A DNA stretch of 43,028 nucleotides, from contig LRSR01009964.1 of NCBI GenBank assembly GCA_001579985.1, positions 1 to 43,028 of the forward strand, read 5' to 3'. The notes beneath the pieces are model-generated. The model did no database searches. It was not told the DNA's origin and worked only from the letters and a program-made list of their open reading frames with translations. The stretch is from Hypsibius dujardini. Taxonomy: Eukaryota > Tardigrada > Eutardigrada > Parachela > Hypsibiidae. Shown here piece by piece: positions 10,801 through 22,342 of the stretch (positions are counted from its first letter, which is position 1; the number at the start of each line of letters is the position of its first letter). Position numbers and translations under genes: made by a program.

Positions 10801-12408
10801 TGTCGCGGGTAATTTCATGACCTGGACGATTAGACTGGTGGACTCCAATCGTCCTCCACACAGCCGCTGCTCCCGGCTGATCACGGTTACTCCCGGTTGC
10901 TCACCATTCAAAGCTGCTTACCACTCACGTACTCGTACTGTACTGTATACGACGATACTAGCTGTATATTGTATACCTTTCCCTTCCCTTTCCCTTTCCC
11001 TTGAGAGTTGCCGTTCCTAATCGCTTCTTCTCTCTATCTATGTGATGACAACTGTCTCCGATTAATACAAAACCTCCACTTCCGGTCTCTTCCCTTCGTT
11101 GGCCTTCGGGCAGTAGAATGTAGAGGCAACATAGTACAGGTTCCAGTGCTAACAATTACTCAATTTTGAATGGGTCTGAAACATTTATTAGTGGCTAAAA
11201 CCAACAAATTCTTTCAATATCGAATCAGTATGTGAGTACAGCCTGACATAAATATGATTTCAAAAATATCTCACGAAAAGTTTTGGCTGCAGAGATTTTT
11301 GTCTGACACGGGCATTTTTTACCCGCCAAGTTCGGTCACAATTTGGCAGCTGAAGTTGAGCATAGAAAATTTATGAACATATTTCAAGCAAAAGTGCTGA
11401 TGGAATCTTCTTCGAATTTGTTCAGGCTCAACAAAACAATGATTCTGCACTTCTTTACCATATCAACAGTTGGAAACAGTATCACTAGGAAACCCTAGTG
11501 ACACAACTCGACCGTTCACTTTTCGCCCTGACGACAAGCAACACGATTATTATTTGTGCTTTCAGTGTAATTTTGTTTGCGTGGAAGATTAGCATTGAGA
11601 GGTAGTGAGAAGCCCTTTCCAATCAATAAATCAACCCGTGTCATACAGCAACATTTTTCAAAAGTACAATTTTCCCTCGGCGAATTTGAGAAGGTCTCCC
11701 TGTCAACAACTTTCCTAATCTCTTGGTTTGAAACACACATTTTTGCCAGTTATGATGATTGCAACACTTTCCAATTTCAGCGTTGCACCCTGTAATATCT
11801 ATAAAAAAAACATAGAAAACAGACAGCTGCACGAAACTGGGCGATCGAAAGCAAGCGATTACATATTCCAACTGGGCATATACCGGTAATGGGTGCTAAG
11901 GAACACCGAAACTGAGTGGTCGTCTAGAGAAAATTTTAAAGAGAGAGAGAGACTATCAGGACCAACATACGCGGCCGTCAGTGAACCTTTCAGATCCATC
12001 ACACATCACAGCCGCATAAGCAGCAGTCGAAATACCTAGACACCAAAAAAACACGAACGATATAATACGAGCGCTGATTAAGGGACAAAAATCATTTTGG
12101 TATGCAAACGACAGTCACTTACCCTGAGCACCCTGGGCACTGTGAGGCTCTTCAAGTGTGACTTTACTGTACTCGCCCTTCCTCCCCTTATCACTGCGGA
12201 ATTTGAGGACGAGGTTGCAGATCCACCCCAGAAAACGAGCGACACGGAAAGCACAAAGGCCACATTGGCTCAAACTCCGACCACCCCATTTTACTGGGCG
12301 CCGATAAAAAGTTGGCTTAATCGGTCGGCCGGAGGTTTTTGTCATGTGTGTATAAGCCGTAACATTTATCGCTCACATGATCAAAGCTCTACGACCGGAT
12401 GTCCTAGC
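10801..12408. other. Region between the two 239-bp repeats
   Basis: 1.6 kb with no recognisable gene apart from a possible exon at 12123-12345. It contains a TTTCCC-rich run near 10977-11002. Short ORFs on both strands have no family features. Confidence 0.4.
12123..12345 (-). CDS. Possible orphan exon of unknown gene
   Basis: A minus-strand open stretch ends at a strong splice donor (G|GTAAGTGAC at 12123/12122). One frame reads like a membrane-proximal tail (LGWICNLVLKF followed by a charged KGRKGEYSKVTLEEP). The next frame from 12263 reads like a signal peptide (MAFVLSVSLVFWGG). Neither joins the sulfotransferase in phase, and no partner exon was found. I cannot name it; it may be a non-coding shadow. 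Confidence 0.25.
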
Positions 12409-12647
12409 CCATGATTACTTGTGCGGTTTAGCTATAGAGTGCCCTACTCGGACTACATTGATAGGATGGTACCCTGTATTATATGGTCTGGTCTGGTGAT
12501 ACGGCGTACCGGTAAGAGTTCCCCTGCCCATTTATATTAGAGGAATACGTCACTTCGTCTTGGATTAACATGAAGCCGTAAAAATACTCTCTTGACCCAC
12601 CGCGGCGTGACTTTTATCAATATCGAACTATTTTCTCATCAATCTGG
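12409..12647. repeat. 239-bp direct repeat, copy 2
   Basis: Second copy of the repeat at 10562-10800, same orientation, same length, no large indels. The 3' flanks of the two copies are unrelated. Confidence 0.9.
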
Positions 12648-13362
12648 AATGAGTGTGCACATTTTTTGTCATCGCTAAAATGTCACCGAAGTCACGTGAT
12701 TTCCATGTGAAATTTTTCCCGTCAAAAGAAAATGTTGATCGACTTAATACTGTATGGCCGAAAGTGACTGAATGGTTGAAATGATGATTGTTTTGATAGT
12801 TATTTTCAGATCAAGAGAAATCAGAAGATCCGAGAAAACATCATTTCAAACCATTGGTTACTTTTGGCCATATTACCGTAAGTAGTAATGTTATGTTCTG
12901 TTTTGGCGGGAAAATAGACATACATTTGGGGCATTATTCAAGTGGCGAATTCAGAATCACTTTGAAATATTTTTGAAAAAATATTAAACCGCCCCCATGA
13001 TCTCCGAAAATTATTTGGATGATGCAATCGGCTCGAATGACGGAGGCTTGAGCGAAAGTATTTACTGTTTGAACAAAGCCCTACCTGTGTTTTTTCTGTC
13101 GTAATAACACCCTACATTGTAGTTCGTGGCGTAGTGGGACAGGAATAGAAATATTGGAAGAGTCCCGTATATAACTGCATAGTCGAATCTGAAAGCCTGC
13201 ACCTACAAGTATAGTATCCGAAGCGATGGGAAATTTCCTATGGGTATACCGCGATTACGTCGGCAACGTCGGGAACGAAACGGTAGGCGACACGCCGATC
13301 TCTCTGAATTTTTTTTGCAAATAGTTGACTAAAAAATAGATTTTAGCAAAACATTTCATCTG

Positions 13363-13408
13363 CAAACGAGCTCTGGTTGAGCGGGACGCTCAAACCAGAG
13401 CTCGTTTG
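13363..13408. repeat. Perfect hairpin, about 22-bp stem
   Basis: CAAACGAGCTCTGG... and its reverse complement are separated by only a few bases, so the whole 46-bp piece folds on itself. It sits directly before the LTR-like stretch starting at 13409. Confidence 0.85.
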
Positions 13409-13730
13409 TGTCCTCGTTTGTGTCCTTGTTCGTGTTCCTTCCATGTTCTGTTCTGTTTAGTTTGCGTTTTGTGTAGCATTGTTTGGTATCGTTTGTATTC
13501 GTCTTTAGATTGTTTGGCACAACGAGGCTGGACAAGGACTCATTGCCATGTTTATTGTCATCCTTGGAGACTCCTTGTGTTGTTGATGGAACGCCCTGCA
13601 GAGCCAGGTTCGCGTGGTGGGGATGGTGGAATGTTGACTCTCAACACCAGCTCTCATCATGATGCAAATAAAAACGAAAAGGAGCGAAAATTATTATTTG
13701 CCTGTTAATGTATCGGCGAACCGTGACACA
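13409..13730 (+). mobile_element. Possible solo LTR or 5' end of a retrotransposon
   Basis: A stretch starting TGTCC and ending GTGACACA contains an AATAAA at about 13667. It is followed by GGGTTCGGCGACGC, which resembles the primer-binding region after Ty3/gypsy LTRs, then an ATG (ATGACTACAACTAAG) that stops quickly. No second LTR or pol gene follows, because the receptor gene's last exon begins at 13828. The call rests only on these terminal features. Confidence 0.3.
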
Positions 13731-13827
13731 TGGGTTCGGCGACGCAATTTATAAAATTTTCGTCGACCATGACTACAACTAAGTCACGTAGTGTCTAAAC
13801 AGGCAGTACATGTGACCGACTGTTGAA

Positions 13828-14401
13828 CTAAGTAGACTGGGAATCCCTTCGACGTGCTGGGTACGTGATCGCCGTGACGCTCCAAGTTGGATTGATTGTG
13901 GTTTGGTTTGTCAACTCCCGCTGGTCGAGTAACCACCCAGTGTTCAAGGCAGTTCGAAGCATTCTGATTAGACTTGCTAGTGCGCAGATAGCTACGACAG
14001 AGATTGCTGCAGCGATGATGGCTGTTATTGAAAAGTTCACAACTGGAATATGATATGGGAAAAGAAGATTCAGAACAAGCGTGGTCATATAAAAATCGGA
14101 CGATTTTAAATCACCATGTGCCGTGCAGGTTTCGTTTTCGTCACGATAGCCACAGATCGGCTCGTTTGGAGGAGGCCATGGAGTCGAGAAAGGCCACATT
14201 ATCTGGTGGAGTTCTACCAATTTGGTCGTGTCATTTGAATTTTGTCGAAAAATTGCTTTCAGCTGTAAGAGATAACAATTGTGCTACTGTACTAACGTAC
14301 TGTACTTCATCATTCCCTATCGCCCTAAAACTTTTTCTTAAAATGATTTACAGTTGATAATTAACGCAGAAATGCCCCACTCTGATTTACTTTAGACAAG
14401 C

Positions 14402-14434
<33 letters not shown>

Positions 14435-14473
14435 GGCAGACAGGCAGAAAGATAGGCAGACAGAAAAATAGGC

Positions 14474-14509
<36 letters not shown>

Positions 14510-17500
14510 GGACAGACAGATAAAAAGATTGGTAGGCAGATTGGAGGCAGATAGACATGCCCAGACTGAAAGGTCCACAAGATAGATTGTCCACGTGCTT
14601 CTTTACGTGGATTCGTACCGCATCGGATGAGCTGCAACCCTTGGGATCGTCGATCGCAAATTGCGAAATAATAAGAGTGGGGAGTCTGTCGCCATTGCTA
14701 CAGATGTATATGCCTGAAAGGTCATTAGGGAACTGCCGTTCGATGAATCGCTTGGCCATCTCTGTGCCGTCAAAAACATTGGCTCCCTCTTCCAATGCCT
14801 CGTTCAGGACCTGAGAAAAATCTTGAATGCCTTAACCGATTGCGGCCAAATTTGTTGCACCACACATGGTGGGGCCAGTGTATTCTGATAATTTATACCA
14901 CCTATGACTAACCTGTCCGAAAATGATCACAGCTAGGTAGCATCCTAGGATTATTTGGTCCGGCTAGAACGAATGATAATACACATATGAACGGTTAAAT
15001 TTGATTTCCGAAAACGTTCCCTTAATTAGAACATCAGACGGTACTTGGATATCCAATGGTGCAGTGTAATTATACTCTGTCACCGATCGCTGTCGCAGTA
15101 TCCGTCCAAGCTCCATCGCATGCCGACTCCAGGGGGCATGACTCGCTTCCGGTTGGATTACAATAAGCGACTCAAAGGCCACTTGAGCTTCCTGCAGGCA
15201 TAAATTTGTAAATAAATTGTGTGAGAATTATGTGAGTAAGCACCCCCGGAAAAATGTCACGCCACTTCCCTCGTCCTGGCCGTCATGATATAGCCACGTC
15301 AAGTTACCGTGAATGTTTGGCATAAAAATTGCCTCCATAGCAATATAAACCTAAGAGCGGGATTATCTTGTAATAGCTGCGTCACAGGCGTCATTGTGAA
15401 TGAAATTCGGGAAACTAAAAAAAGCTCACATAATTTCCGTCCGTCATGTTCAGTGTGCTGGCTGTTATCTATATATAAAAAAAGGAAGATAATAATTAAA
15501 TAATAGTTAAATAATAATTAAATCATAAATAAATAAAACAATAATAAAACAATAAAACTGAGTAATAATTAAAAATACATGAACATAAAGAACTAACAAA
15601 TAAATTAACAATAGTTACGGAACAATAATAAAAAACTCAATCTATATATAAAAATAAAAACATTGCAATCAAGAAAACATTGGAGGTAGAGACTGATTAA
15701 AAACAGACAACAAATTTAACTCTCTGAGAACTGGTAAGCATACGCTTGCTAGATTTTACAGTCCCATTCGTTTTCCTCATCGAGTTTTCAAGCATTTCGC
15801 ATGCGGTCTTTTGTTTTGATATTTCGGGGACCTATAGTTTAGAAAAAACAACTTTTTTTTGAAAAAACCCTCTAGAAGGGGGAGGTATCAACTTAGCATC
15901 ATCTTGCTAACACTTTGAGGGCATATGTTCTCGGGCTCGCAACGTCCTCAAAAACATTTTCGGAGACTCGCAAAAAATAGGGCTCTAGCGTACTTCAGTA
16001 AAAGTAATATACAACTGAAATTTCAGGATTTAAAGATGCAAGAGCGGGATGAAAATTCAGTAGCCATTAGGAATCAATTATAACGTTGCCCAATGATTTT
16101 GCACATGGTTACGCGGTACCGGCAACGTGGTACATACTAATCAACCAATCGACCGGGTCATTCAGCTCAAAACCATCACACCACGGGATCACACATCTTG
16201 GTTAAAGCAAGCATCAAATGGCTTCCTTCTCACAACATGAAAGAGAGGGCAAACGATTTCCTACGTGTTTAAAATAAGATCTGCTCCGCTATCAATAAAA
16301 ACAGGCCTGCTGAGTCGCGCGGAATTTAAAAATCGACCATATCCAAATGAATGTTCACTAATTCTTGTATCAAAAATGCGTCAACGTAGATTCCATTCCA
16401 GGCGCTCATTCGATAGGGAAATCAAAAGGTAATTCAAATTTCTGAAAACGGTTTTGAGAGATTAAAAACAGGATTCAAAATCAAAGAAAGAAATCTTCTA
16501 AAAAAATGTTGTGAACAAAACTGTTGATCTTGGTGCTTAACAGGAAAGCTCCCAAATGGATCCTACACGAATGATACTGATTCATTCGGCAGCTTCCCAA
16601 GTCTAACAATGTTTTTCTAGACCGTACTACTCGTACTACTCGTATACCCAAAACCCCTGGTAACCATAGAGTTAAGGACTACATCGCAATTGAGGAAAAG
16701 ACTGCTCACCAACAGCTGCCGAAGCTGTGCTGCATGGCCCAGGAAAATGAGCACTGTACAGGAAGATTAAAATCATTAATGGGAAGACCTCATTGTCAGA
16801 ATAAACACACTGTGCTTAGATATATAAGCCTACCGCGACTGACGTTGTGAAACTGGCGAAGGACACGCGTTAGGGACTCGTTTTTGGCGGATGAGAATGT
16901 GACGTAGACAGTGCTTTGGCCGATTATTTTATCGCTGGCGGCCTTGAAGTAGCTGGCCATGGCGCCGTTCAATGGTGCAGAGTTGGTGTCGTACAGCAGG
17001 AAGACGGACTTCCAGGCGTACTTGTCCATGAGATTATGACAGGCTGTCACGAAGGTGGGAATTGAGATGTACGCGGTGGAAATGGTCGTTAAGCTGAGTT
17101 GCCGGTTACCCATCATCTGCGGCGGGTCTGCACTGTAACATATTTAATTTAAAAAAATTCCAAAATCTTTAATGTCAAAATGAAACATGTAGCGAAACTA
17201 CTACGGTAGCGCCGCGTGGGAGTGGTGGGAGCGGCGTTCGCTTCATGCTAGGGAACATCATTCAAAACAAACGCCGCTCCCACCACTTCCCTGCGGCACT
17301 ACATTAAATGGTCCAAAGTACCTGTATATAATTAGGATGTTCCAGATCGATACCAACATATGAACCGTGGAATCCGAAATGCAGCCTAATTATATTATAT
17401 TGGCAATACGTCAACGTAGAATTAACTGAATTTTCCTTGGCGTTTATACTTTTGGGTGGATTGACAACATAAATAAAAACACCACGAATTGTAAATTATC

Positions 17501-18381
17501 AAAATGATCAGATTAGTTTCTACTAGCAAGCAAGCTCTTATTTCTACTTATACACTACTTCTGCTTTGCTTGGTGGGTTGGCTTTGCGTTCTCGGCTTGT
17601 GAAATAACAAAACGTCATGTCAACTCAATCAACAATCAATCTACACAATAGTTAAAACTTATGTTTTTCATTTGGCGAACCCTAGAAACTTCCATCAAAA
17701 GTGTTCGTAATCTGTTGGTTTGCAACATGACCTGAACTCTATCCAGAACATTTTTGTTAATTATGAACATTGAAACCAGTACACGCGGTTTCTACCGTAG
17801 CACCTCAAAGGCGATTAAATGTTTTGTTGGACCCTGTTGTTCAAACTAATTTGAAAATGGTGAGATAAAACGAATTCATAATTGTAGTGTAGGATTTGAA
17901 TAAATAATACGTTAATTAGTAAAACAAAACATATTAGTCAAGGAATTTTTTAGGAATTGGCAAAAGGTTTAGCAGCTCATACTTTGAATGACTAAAATGG
18001 CAAAATAAATATTTATCTGGAGTGATTTTCATTACCGGGCAGAATAATGACAGATATTGCTGTTTTTCGTCTGGTCGTATAGTACCAGCGGGATATCAAT
18101 AGGTCGGCGTTGGCTTGCAGATCAAGACAGCTACCGGTCGTCCGGTCGGTGAGATAGGTGATTGAAAATTTAAACTTGTCACCGTAATTGCGCTGTATTT
18201 CGGCTAACGCTACGTCGTAGGCGGGAGCATTTAACGCAAGAGAAAGCTGACCGGTGGACGGCAGTAGGGACGCGATTTCTACATCCAAGACAGCTGATGC
18301 TCCTGCTTGATGAGGGCTATCATGCAAGAAAGGAAAAATTATAAGGTACAACATGCATCTGCAGCTATCGCGGCTGGACAT
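13828..18381 (-). CDS. Short-tailed ANF-receptor-like membrane protein, receptor gene A
   Basis: Single-pass receptor with a natriuretic-peptide-receptor (ANF_receptor) ectodomain. Eleven exons: 18036-18381, 17322-17385, 16834-17132, 16710-16753, 15430-15468, 15261-15350, 15045-15191, 14913-14963, 14619-14810, 14115-14262 and 13828-14042; 1635 nt, 544 aa, all phases consistent. The first exon gives a signal peptide (MLYLIIFPFL), then LNAPAYDVALAEI. Later landmarks are ADPPQMM, HNVSRG, FLGHAAQLRQLL, SLIVIQP, and the pre-membrane WPFSTPWPPPNEPICGYRD. The helix (FSITAIIAAAISVVAICAL) is followed by about 45 residues and a stop. Receptor guanylate cyclases have about 500 residues there, so kinase-homology and cyclase domains are absent, as in NPR-C clearance receptors. 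Exon order and sizes match the paralog at 27923-33665. An upstream in-frame Met at 18426 is an alternative start. The ligand is unknown. Confidence 0.87.
14398..14520. repeat. (CAGA)n microsatellite
   Basis: Two blocks of CAGA repeats separated by GATAGGCAGACAGAAAAATAGG, inside the intron between exons 9 and 10 of receptor gene A. Open frames through it are artefacts. Confidence 0.95.
15478..15665. repeat. AT-rich simple sequence (AATAATTAAA-like)
   Basis: Irregular repeats of AATAATTAAAT and ATAATAAAACA occupy part of the 1241-bp intron between exons 4 and 5 of receptor gene A. Confidence 0.75.
17206..17301. mobile_element. 96-bp hairpin MITE-like element
   Basis: Inverted arms of about 33 bp (GTAGCGCCGCGTGGGAGTGG... 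and its near complement ending GCGGCACTAC) flank a 30-bp loop. It is far more GC-rich than its AT-rich surroundings and sits in the 189-bp intron between exons 2 and 3 of receptor gene A, 20 bp from a splice donor. It may be a very short non-autonomous transposon. Confidence 0.7.
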
Positions 18382-19483
18382 GTTAGAGGAAAGTTTAAAA
18401 AACAATTGACAAGGTAAGTATTTCATAATCTCCCGCGTCGGAGTAGTTACGGAGAATGGTTTTACAAATAAAATTAGAACGAACGGTTTACCATGGCCAG
18501 AGATAGGTCCGTAGGTATTATTTGTATGCAAATTTAGACAGTTATTACTAATCGGTTCAGCACATGTTCAGTGTTCAGTTGTCCCACCATGACCGAGACA
18601 AAAGAGTATGATCAATGTGTGAAAATAGCTGCGACTGCCGTTTATCTTCCCATCCTGACCAGGATGAATGTTTGATGTTTTATGGAAATACGGAGTACCT
18701 GAAAGGAACCCTTGTCATAATAGCGGTAAATGTTTCTGCCTTTTTGCTTGTGCTCTGACGCTGATCCAGACACAAAGGCGGGATGCGTGGGGTTCGAATT
18801 TAAACTACCGGCGCTTAAACGGATGATCGATTCCGGAGAGTACTCGTCTCTGCCAAATTGGGAATTCCCCTGATGCGCGAACCCATGCTCTGATTAGCCA
18901 TAGGAGATTATTATATTGTGCAGGAGTAGTACACCTTTGCAATCGGATCGACGCGTACTCAGCTCTACCCCAAGACCAAATTGAAGGCTGCATAATGATT
19001 CAATATAGGCTAACGAGCTTGTCGAAAACAAGCCTGTATGACCAAGTAAATCAAGGTGGAAGGTAAATTATAAATAGCTTAGCCAGAGGCAATGGTCAAT
19101 GGCTAGAAAAATGCCAAGATGCAGGCTGTTTTCACAGGAAGCTCATGGCTAAAGCCAGCCGAAAAGCACTTACCCGTAGCCTGTATACAGCTTGTCGAAT
19201 CCACCAATCATGTGTTAGTACGCCAAAATGATCCAATTACAAATTGTTTTTGTAATATCCGTGATTTCGATACGAAAGAGAGTGTTCGAAAATCATGCGG
19301 GTAACATACAGGCAACCCACTAAAAGAGGCGAGGAAATCAAAAAATGAGGGGATCAGAAATCTGAAAGGGGACGATATCACACAGAAAGTGCGAATTTAA
19401 AATAAGCGCAAAACTTCAATCACGATGCGGCAAAAGCAAAGCAAATGCGACTACTTCTAGTTCGTGAATAAAGTTAAATCGGA
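18382..19483. other. Intergenic, upstream of receptor gene A
   Basis: Putative 5' flank of receptor gene A. No gene or recognisable repeat was found; short ORFs lack family features. Confidence 0.4.
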
Positions 19484-19747
19484 ATGGAAATTTCACTACC
19501 ACTACTGGGTGCAGCCTCAGCTTTTCTTCTCCTTCTGGTGTTGTTTCTGCATTGTTTCCTGCAAGAACTCCGGAACGATTTTGCGGAATTCCGGATGGCC
19601 GAGTGTGCTTGCCCTTTGGTTCAATCAGTGAAATCTGAAATTAAGCATAAACCTTGCTGTAAACTTCAATTCCCACATGCCCTAATCATTTCTGTTATTA
19701 GATTTGCAATCACTAAGGATAACTGCAAAATTGCACCCAAATTTTGA
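19484..19747 (+). CDS. Unrecognised short ORF with N-terminal membrane helix
   Basis: 87 codons from ATG at 19484. Residues about 5-27 form a strong hydrophobic helix (AASAFLLLLVLFLHCF), followed by a charged segment LQELRNDFAEFRM, then a cysteine-containing stretch. The coding look fades after about residue 48, near a GTGAAA that could be a splice donor, so this may be a first exon. The helix plus ELR.D..EFR recalls the N-terminus of nematode-type cuticle collagens, but no Gly-X-Y repeat follows. Function not assigned. Confidence 0.25.
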   Translation: MEISLPLLGAASAFLLLLVLFLHCFLQELRNDFAEFRMAECACPLVQSVKSEIKHKPCCKLQFPHALIISVIRFAITKDNCKIAPKF

Positions 19748-22257
19748 TCAGAAATCTAATTTCTGAAGCTTTGTTTGGGCATGCGCTGCATTCGCGCTTT
19801 CACATCGCGCTATCAGATGCCGTGTGTAACGCGCTTGTGGAGAGTTCCCAGTGACTGCCAGCTTACTTGTAAACATTTGGGGCGTTTCGCCTTGTACGAC
19901 ATATACACGTACACATATGTATGACGACGAGCCGTGTGAATTTGTGCTTATGTGATGTGTAGACCTTGAGGTTGGAGTCCCCAGCAAGATGTCGGGTTGA
20001 TGGCTTCTGTTAAGCACACCTCGAATGTGTTACAGGAGTTTGTGTAGCGATTTGCATTTAGCGCCTTTTCTTCTTTGGTGTCTGAGAGTGATAGCGAATC
20101 AGAATGTTTATGGGATGAAATGTTAGTGACGGGAATTGATATAACAATATGGAAAACGGATAACCGAATCGGTTTCCGATGAGAAAAGTGAAAAATTGCT
20201 CGCGGTAAGGCAACCGACTGTGTTGTAGAAGTCATATGCTGTAGAAACCCGATAACTTCAGGGGAACACGCTGGGTTAAACAGAACACACTATAAGAAAA
20301 GCATAAGCTTGATTGCTTCAAATGTCAGGAAAGAAGACTAGAGCCTGTTGATTGTTGATAACATCCACATTTAAATTCCGAAGGAATAAAAGCCATTGAT
20401 TTTTTGATTGGTTTAAATTGGATTGGTTTGGTGAAGTATTATCACTACTCGGAAGAAGAAAAAATACGGATTTTAGCCTACTATTGACGTTCTAATTTAT
20501 CCTAAGCGAAATTCGCCAAATAAGACAGTGTGCCGCTGAAGACTCTGGAGTATTGGCTCAAGTACGTCGGCTTGTACTTAATAAATCGATTAAAGGGTTG
20601 TTGACCTTGCAATGCCTAAGATTGATTCTTGCTTGAAGAATTGCGACTTAAGGCGTTAATTTTTTGCCCTTGATCGGCTGATTGATATGGTTTTCTGGCA
20701 ACTTTAGGAAAGAGAATCTTCCATCGAAGCCTCGCGTCAGGCGATCCGCTTCCTATCCATTCTTGGAATCAGAAGTCAAAACTTAAGTCTACTTCCAAAG
20801 AGCAAATTATGGGATTGTGCGCCATTGCGACATCAAAAAAAGCGCTCGAAATAGCTCAGCAACTGGCGTACACAAACATTAAAGCGTTGAGTCATTGGCA
20901 ATAACACTAGTAGCAATATGTGATTGATCTCTTGCGACGTGCATGCACTGGCCAAGAAGTTGTCCAATTGGAGTTAAAACCAACCGCTTAGCGTGCCCGG
21001 CGGCTCGAACTCCGATCGCTTAAATTTATGGCCACGTGCGACGGTATACTTAAGTGCAATCCATTATCTTTCGATCCGCATTTCGAGAATAGTGATGTAT
21101 CAAAACAAAGAACAAAGCCAAAGGGCCGCAGCAACAACAGCTTTCATTTGGACCTTCTTTGATCGTCAATGTTAAGGGGGAAGAATGGGTTTAGAAGCAC
21201 TGATAATGACAGCATATTGTGATTCTACCGTTTGGACAAGTACAGTACGGGTAACTATAATAAAATGTACATGTAGTAGTAAGACATATACATCTACAAC
21301 ACTAATATGACTGCGCATATTCCAATCTTCATGAACTACCGAAGAAGCTACCCCACTAGTTACTGTGTGGAAACGCCTAGCTCGCAAGTTGCACGCCTTT
21401 ACGACCGATGTTTGGCGCTCTTATTCTTACAAGTGCTCCCTCACTCTTTGACCCAAAATGTCTTACTTCTTCTGCATTTCACAAATGCGGAATGATGTGT
21501 TTTTGCTCTTTCCGTTTAGAAAATTTTCCAGTTTCCAAAACTTGTATTTTTAAAAAATTAAATACTCTCCAGAGGTGGTACACAGAGGGCGCTATACGCG
21601 TTACCATCTGCCGTTTTGACTGATTGATATATTTTAAGGGAAAGCAAAATCGTTTGAAATTATGCATGCGAGGAATTTTGGTGACATTGTCGATCGATTT
21701 ATTGATTTTGCAAGTATAAAAAAACTTTAAGAAGATTAAATTTCGATGCGAAGGCTCGAATATTAAATACTTTTTATTTCAGCACAACTTATTTCACTTT
21801 AGCTTATTATACTACAAAATTTCATAACAAAAATATGGATGATTTCAAACTAGCTTATGATAATAGACTGCCTTGTGATGTTTCTGTGACGGATGAAGAG
21901 CTTGAGGATCGGCTGATGGATGTGGACGAACGAGACAATGCGGCGCCAAACCATCTTTTCACGAAGTGTTTGAGCGTAGTAATACCATAGAAACCTCAAG
22001 CGAGGATCTGGATGTAAGAACGTACGAGGTGTGGAGTACAAGAAGCAGACGATTGCGTTTTTAAGTTTAAGAAAAAAAGCGATGATCTCTTTCACATGTT
22101 CAGCACAGATTCGGACTAGTTACATTGAATTCATTGATTTTTTGATAGGCTCAACAAATTGATCCGAAATCACGATTGAGGATGATGTGAAGAATTTTTT
22201 AGATTACCAAGGCAGAATTCAATAAAGTAAATTTCACTTCTGATTGATTTGTTGATT
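19748..22257. other. Gene-poor stretch
   Basis: No gene could be supported. Two places look weakly coding: 20785-20903 (+), ending LAYTNIKALSHWQ and a stop, and 21835-21990 (+), a 51-codon acidic ORF starting MDDFKLAYDN. Both lack recognisable motifs and could be decayed transposon remnants. Confidence 0.35.
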
Positions 22258-22342
22258 TATCGGTCGATCTGTCGGTTTATCGGTTGGTTTGTCGGTCAGT
22301 CAGTCAGTCGCTTTGTCGGTTTGTCGGTCGGTCTGTTGGTCC
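22258..22342. repeat. Degenerate (TCGG/TTGG/TCAG)n repeat
   Basis: A run of GTCGGTTTGTCGG-like units with a perfect TCAG triplet block in the middle. It is non-coding in appearance. Confidence 0.75.

Noticed and set aside
13406-13708. 100-codon Cys-rich + ORF as a secreted protein
   Set aside because: It begins inside a hairpin, has no clear signal peptide cleavage pattern, and overlaps the LTR-like stretch.
14361-14795. 144-codon minus ORF as a free-standing gene
   Set aside because: Its first part is exon 9 of receptor gene A; the rest is readthrough into the CAGA array.
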